DNA from: Rhodocyclaceae bacterium
GTDB taxonomy: Bacteria; Pseudomonadota; Gammaproteobacteria; Burkholderiales; Rhodocyclaceae
DNA length: 64,000 nucleotides
Reading direction: 5' to 3'
Assembly (NCBI GenBank): GCA_030824115.1
Contig: JAVBYI010000001.1
Coordinates: forward strand, 1-64,000
The notes below the pieces were generated by a model. The model worked only from the letters and a program-made list of their open reading frames with translations, was not told the origin of the DNA and did not search any database. The position numbers and the translations under genes are program-made. Positions 60,305 to 64,000 of the stretch are shown in pieces. Numbering within the stretch: position 1 is the first letter of the stretch; every line of letters begins with the position of its first letter.

Positions 60305-61573
60305 CTACATTTCGAAATGCAGGCGGATACGTGCTTCCAGCAGTGTCCGGGCGGTGGCCTCGGTGCTGTCCTGCAACTGCTCGCGGATTTCATTGGCAAT
60401 TTTTTCGAAGACCTTGATGATGCCCGGATCGAAATGCGTGCCGGCATCCTTGCCAAGAATTGCCATGACCTGCTCGAAAGGCATCGGTTCCTTGTAGGGC
60501 CGCTTCGAGGACAACGCATCGAACACATCGGCGACCGCAAAAATGCGCGCCGACAGGGGAATCGCTTCGCGCGCCAACTGGCGCGGATAACCGTTGCCCG
60601 CCCACTTCTCGTGGTGCGCAGCCACTACCTCATGGGCGCCATCAAGCCAGCCGATGCCACGGACGATCTCCTCGCCCAATGCCACGTGCGTCCGCATCGT
60701 TTCCATTTCGGCCTCATCCAGCCGCCCTGGCTTGAGCAGGATGGCATCGGGAATGCCGATCTTGCCGACATCATGCAGAAAGCTGCCGGCGATCAGCGCC
60801 TGCATGGTGCTGCCTGACAGACCGACCTCCTCGCCGATGCGCGCGGCAATCCAGGCGACGCGGTAGTTGTGGGCGCCGGTATCCGAATCGCGCTTGGCAA
60901 TCGCACGGCCGAGCGCCTCCATCATCGAGATGTGCGAGTCGAGCACTTCGCGCGCCTTGCGTTCGTTATCGGCCGACAGCCGCACCACAATCGGGTAGAT
61001 GGTGGCCCCGCACAGCAGCGCGGCCAGGCAGGCCATCAGGGCCACATTGAAAGCCGCCGACTGGATCGCCTGCTGTTGCCATGCCGGGACTATGCGCACC
61101 CCTTCGAAGTACCCGGTGACAGGCGCTATCTCCCGTGCATCATGGCCACGCAGGGGAATGAAGACGCGCAATACCCAGCGCTGATCGGGCAATTGCAGGC
61201 TTTCGTAGGAGGCTTTGGTGTAAGACGGACGGCCATGCTTGGGAAGCTGTGACTCGACTTGCTCTCCTGCTTCCGTTACGGCTTCGGCCATCTTCCTGCC
61301 GGCCTGATCATAAATTTCGGCAATGTCGAAGATGCCACCAGCGATGGTCTCGGCGGCTTCCCTGGCATGTTCTGCCGCCGCTGGCCCGTTCATATCGACC
61401 GCATCGAAGTGGCGCAGAAAGCGATTGGACTCTTCCATGGCCAGGGCCACGACCTCGTCCTCGGCACTCTCCGTCGCCATGAACCAGGCGATTGGCGCTG
61501 AAATGCCGGCCAGCACAACACTCACCGCAGCAATCCGCAGCGCGGCACGTTTGTTGAATTGGTTCAAGCTCAA
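60305..61573 (-). CDS. Membrane HD-GYP cyclic-di-GMP phosphodiesterase
   Basis: This is a 422-residue protein. Two membrane helices (about 12-33 and 170-200) bracket a periplasmic domain. An HD-GYP domain follows: DSDTGAHNYRVAWIA, FLHDVGKIGIPDAILLKPG, HHEKWAGNGYPRQL with the intact GYP, and ADVFDALSSKRPYKEPM. It should degrade c-di-GMP. It is divergent from the thermostable-haemolysin-like gene across CTTAAG array D. Confidence 0.92.
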   Translation of the reverse strand: MSLNQFNKRAALRIAAVSVVLAGISAPIAWFMATESAEDEVVALAMEESNRFLRHFDAVDMNGPAAAEHAREAAETIAGGIFDIAEIYDQAGRKMAEAVTEAGEQVESQLPKHGRPSYTKASYESLQLPDQRWVLRVFIPLRGHDAREIAPVTGYFEGVRIVPAWQQQAIQSAAFNVALMACLAALLCGATIYPIVVRLSADNERKAREVLDSHISMMEALGRAIAKRDSDTGAHNYRVAWIAARIGEEVGLSGSTMQALIAGSFLHDVGKIGIPDAILLKPGRLDEAEMETMRTHVALGEEIVRGIGWLDGAHEVVAAHHEKWAGNGYPRQLAREAIPLSARIFAVADVFDALSSKRPYKEPMPFEQVMAILGKDAGTHFDPGIIKVFEKIANEIREQLQDSTEATARTLLEARIRLHFEM

Positions 61574-61613
61574 GGCATTCCTCCGATAACTTTCTGAATT
61601 ATGCGGCAGGCAG

Positions 61614-61669
61614 CTTAAGTAACCCTTAATTCAGGCTTTTTCCTGTGCCAGCCTTAAGAATGGTTTAAG
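61614..61669. promoter_or_regulatory. CTTAAG-type array D between divergent HD-GYP and haemolysin-like genes
   Basis: Pairs CTTAAG/CTTAAT (61614, 61625) and CTTAAG/TTTAAG (61653, 61664) each keep the 11-bp step. A weaker CTTTTT at 61636 continues the first pair. Two pairs in one divergent spacer suggest one regulator site for each gene. Confidence 0.68.
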
Positions 61670-61715
61670 CAGCCGCCCCTAATCTGCGCCCCATACCAAT
61701 GCAATGGGGTGTTCC

Positions 61716-62318
61716 ATGAACGTTGCCTGCAGGGCCTTGAATCCGGCGAAAGCCTCGTTGGTTCGGGTGTCTCATCACGATGAAGGTTCGCCGCGACGAG
61801 TCGCGGTCGAGTCTTTCATCCGGTCGATTTTCTCCCGCCACTACGGGGCAAATGTCCGCTCGTTTGCACCACAATTGCTGTTCGTGGAAAACAGCCTGGG
61901 ACCGGTTGCAGCGGCCGGCTGGCGCAGCGCCAAAGACTCGGCACTGTTTCTCGAAAACTATCTCGACCAGCCGATCGAACTGGCGATGGCCAAGCTGGCC
62001 GATCAGCCGATCGAGCGCAGCCGCCTCGTCGAGGTCGGACATCTGGCTGCCAAACGAAATGGCGGCAGCTTGCATGTGATCCTGGCGCTGGCCGCGCATC
62101 TCCATCGTCATGGTCACGAATGGGTGGTGTTCACGGCCACCCGGGAGTTGGTCGGCATTTTTGCTCGTCTGGGCTTGCCCTTGCTCGCCCTGGCCAAGGC
62201 CGACCCTGCCCGCCTGGGTGACGCAGCCCGCGACTGGGGAAGCTATTACGATACCGAACCGGTGATTGTCGCCGGCCGCATCCGGCTGGCCCTGGAGCGA
62301 CTGGGGAGAGCACCGTGA
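61716..62318 (+). CDS. Thermostable haemolysin-like protein
   Basis: This is a protein of about 200 residues matching the thermostable haemolysin family of Vibrio and Pseudomonas: RVAVESFIRSIFSRHYGANVRSFAPQLLFVEN in part, GWRSAKDSALFLENYLDQPIE, SRLVEVGHLAAKRNGG, WVVFTATRELVGIFARLGLPLLALA. The fold is acetyltransferase-like and the haemolysin name is historical. The start at 61716 follows GGGG; ATG 61704 is possible. The acyl-ligase gene overlaps its stop (GTGA), so the two are coupled. Confidence 0.82.
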   Translation: MNVACRALNPAKASLVRVSHHDEGSPRRVAVESFIRSIFSRHYGANVRSFAPQLLFVENSLGPVAAAGWRSAKDSALFLENYLDQPIELAMAKLADQPIERSRLVEVGHLAAKRNGGSLHVILALAAHLHRHGHEWVVFTATRELVGIFARLGLPLLALAKADPARLGDAARDWGSYYDTEPVIVAGRIRLALERLGRAP

Positions 62319-63790
62319 ACGCAGCCTCCCTGCTCGATGCCATTGCGTCACAAGCCGACCGGACATTGCTGCGACAGGGGGACAGGGCGTGGACGGGGCA
62401 ACAGTTGCTCGACGCGGCGACCGAATTCGGCCAGCAGTTGGTGTCGACACGGGTGTTGGGCGTGTTGGCGGACAATGGTCCCGCTTGGGCGATTGCCGAT
62501 CTGGCGGCATGGCAGGGTGGCATCGTCCATCTGCCTTTGCCAACTTTCTTCAGCGCGCCACAGTTGATTCACGCCCTGAATGAAACCGGCTGCGACACGC
62601 TTCTGACGGATCAGCCGCAACGCATCGAAGCGCTCGGCCTCGGTTTCTCGGTTGCAGATGGCTGGCTTGGCTTGTCCGTGCTGAAACGCTCATGTGCCGC
62701 CATTCGTCTGCCGGCGGGAACAACGAAGATTTCTTTTACTTCCGGCAGTACCGGCAACCCCAAAGGGGTCTGTCTGAGTGCCGATGGCCTGTTCGACACC
62801 GCCACCGCCGTGGCGCAGCGCCTCGGCGACCTGCCACTGCAAAGGCATCTGGCGGTGCTGCCCTTGGCGCTGTTGCTGGAGAATGTCGCCGGCCTGTATG
62901 CGCCCTGGTTGCTCGGCAGTGAAGTCCGGCTGCCGGGGCTGGCCGACATGGGATGGCGCGGCATGGCGGGATTCGATCCGGCGGCCCTGCAGACCATGGC
63001 CGCCGGGACGGAGGCCAACAGCGTCATCCTCGTGCCGGAGCTGCTCAAGGCCTGGACCCTGTATCTGAAGGCAACGGGGCAGCAGGCACCCGCCAGCCTC
63101 GTCATGGTGGCCGTCGGGGGGGCGCACGTCAGCCCGGTGCTGCTGGCCGAAGCACGCTCACTCGGCATTCCGGCTTATCAGGGCTACGGGTTGACCGAAT
63201 GCGGTTCAGTAGTCAGCCTCAATCGCCCCGGCGACGACGGGCTTGCGGTCGGCAGGCCGCTGCAACATGCCCGTGTGTCGGTCACCAATGGTGAAGTGCA
63301 GGTCAAAACCCGTGCCTTCCTCGGTTATCTGAACGGTGGCAGCGCATGCAGCGATACTGCCTTCGCCACGGGCGACCTCGGGCATCTGGACGCGGATGGC
63401 CATCTCCATCTGTCGGGGCGCCGCAAGCATCTCCTGATCACTTCCTTTGGCCGCAACATTGCCCCTGAGTGGGTCGAGGCCGCGCTGCTGGCGCAACCGG
63501 CGATTGCCCAGGTACTGGTGGCTGGCGATGCCCGACCGTGGCTGAGCGCGCTGGTGGTACCCGCCAAGGGCCATGGGGAACAGGAAATCCGTCGGGCCAT
63601 CGCCGTCGCCAATGCCGCCTTGCCGGACTATGCCCGGATCGGGGGTTGGGCGCTTGCCGAAGCTTTTACGCTGCACAACGGCTTGAGCACCGGCAATGGC
63701 CGCCCGGTCCGTCAAGCCATTCTGAGACATCACGCCGCGCATATCGCGGCACTTTACGCAAGAGAGGAAACCCCTGATGAAGTTCTATGA
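62315..63790 (+). CDS. AMP-dependent acyl-CoA synthetase-like ligase
   Basis: This is a 491-residue adenylate-forming enzyme. AMP-binding motif FTSGSTGNPKGV near 147, YGLTECGSVVSLN near 295, GDLGHLDADGHLHLSGRRKHLLITS near 355 and a C-terminal TGNGRPVRQAI with an expected catalytic Lys region altered (R in place of K in NGRPVR). It would activate a carboxylic acid, probably a fatty acid. The start codon is GTG after GGGGAGAG. It overlaps both neighbours, linking the haemolysin-like and TenA-like genes into one unit. Confidence 0.85.
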   Translation: MNAASLLDAIASQADRTLLRQGDRAWTGQQLLDAATEFGQQLVSTRVLGVLADNGPAWAIADLAAWQGGIVHLPLPTFFSAPQLIHALNETGCDTLLTDQPQRIEALGLGFSVADGWLGLSVLKRSCAAIRLPAGTTKISFTSGSTGNPKGVCLSADGLFDTATAVAQRLGDLPLQRHLAVLPLALLLENVAGLYAPWLLGSEVRLPGLADMGWRGMAGFDPAALQTMAAGTEANSVILVPELLKAWTLYLKATGQQAPASLVMVAVGGAHVSPVLLAEARSLGIPAYQGYGLTECGSVVSLNRPGDDGLAVGRPLQHARVSVTNGEVQVKTRAFLGYLNGGSACSDTAFATGDLGHLDADGHLHLSGRRKHLLITSFGRNIAPEWVEAALLAQPAIAQVLVAGDARPWLSALVVPAKGHGEQEIRRAIAVANAALPDYARIGGWALAEAFTLHNGLSTGNGRPVRQAILRHHAAHIAALYAREETPDEVL

Positions 63791-64000
63791 GCAATTGATC
63801 GCGAACACGGCTGCTGATCGCCAGTATTTAATGTCAGCGCCGGTAATTGCCGATTGTCTGGAAGGACGCGTGACACAGAAAAGTTATCTGGCATTTCTCG
63901 AACAGGCCTATCACCACGTCAAGCACACGACGCCCCTGCTGATGTTGCTGGGCGGCGGCCTGCCCGAACGGCTGGCCTCGCTGCGGCGCGCTGTCGCCCA
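63777..64000 (+). CDS. TenA/haem-oxygenase-like iron-dependent protein, partial at window edge
   Basis: Only the first 74 residues are inside the window. MKFYEQLIANTAADRQYLMSAP and YLAFLEQAYHHVKHTTPLLML (in part) match the start of the haem-oxygenase-like diiron or iron-redox family, with the His residues of helix 2 visible. The ATG overlaps the end of the ligase gene by 14 bp, with GAGAGG upstream. Members of this superfamily perform oxidative reactions on fatty acids or amino acids. The activity here cannot be assigned from the fragment. Confidence 0.75.
   Translation, partial: MKFYEQLIANTAADRQYLMSAPVIADCLEGRVTQKSYLAFLEQAYHHVKHTTPLLMLLGGGLPERLASLRRAVA

Overview
This looks like a chromosomal window from a GC-rich betaproteobacterium. 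A Rhodocyclales-type respiratory generalist fits best, but that is an inference from gene content and no rRNA is present to settle it. Supporting content: many periplasmic multihaem c-type cytochromes, an SHP/DHC/cytochrome b operon beside a QseBC-type two-component pair, a DUF2325 protein, HemP proteins, OprB-type porins and several c-di-GMP enzymes. I recognise no tRNA, rRNA, CRISPR array, phage or intact transposon. Roughly the first 370 bases look like foreign or insertion-sequence-derived sequence.

Layout. 0.3-13.6 kb: truncated-looking nucleotide cyclase, DsrE-like protein, peroxide defence (ahpC, ahpF, dihaem peroxidase), a GGDEF/EAL/CZB protein, an MFS exporter, a matrixin-like protease, an MsrA-thioredoxin-MsrB fusion and a DUF2325 protein. 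13.6-25.9 kb: iron region. One long minus-strand gene train starts behind a Fur box at 25942 and runs through hemP, the P19/Ftr1 ferrous iron importer (ftrABCD-like, with a porin and an extra membrane protein), a GGDEF protein and a second hemP. It then reaches a P1B-type ATPase with small HMA and Lys-rich membrane proteins, which resembles a ferrosome (fez) iron-storage cluster. 26-30.4 kb: katG, cytochrome c peroxidase and oxyR. OxyR-type sites (four tetranucleotide half-sites, each 7 bases apart) lie before ahpC, katG and between ccp and oxyR.

30.5-36.5 kb: sulfur/respiratory island with a lone Rieske protein, octahaem tetrathionate-reductase-type cytochrome with a cytochrome b partner, monohaem cytochrome c, YeeE/YedE transporter and a triple rhodanese. 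36.7-43.5 kb: an AT-rich orphan gene, pepN, an OprB porin, and a phosphoethanolamine transferase preceded by the relic of a histidine kinase. 43.6-50.6 kb: a multihaem cytochrome-cytochrome b fusion, cytochrome c and a haem lipoprotein, controlled by a dCache histidine kinase and NtrC-type regulator. A sigma-54 promoter and a pair of palindromic activator sites are visible upstream.

50.6-61.7 kb: QseBC-type system, cytochrome c', SHP/DHC/cytochrome b, a ferric-reductase-like flavocytochrome, and a reductase/cytochrome b/octahaem cytochrome operon. Four promoter regions here carry arrays of CTTAAG-like half-sites at 11-bp steps, which suggests one local regulon. 61.7-64 kb: thermostable-haemolysin-like protein, acyl-CoA-ligase-like protein and a partial TenA-like protein.

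Two observations span the window. First, a dispersed 20-bp element (core GTCGGCGCTGGCGGGACGGC) occurs about 12 times in short form and 3 times in a 59-bp form that carries exactly 39 extra bases. Many copies sit at gene ends, and five lie inside coding sequences, all in the same sense and the same reading frame (V-G-A...G-G-T-A). Second, the regulatory sites (Fur, OxyR, sigma-54, CTTAAG arrays) are clear enough to divide the window into separate stress, iron and electron-transfer regulons.
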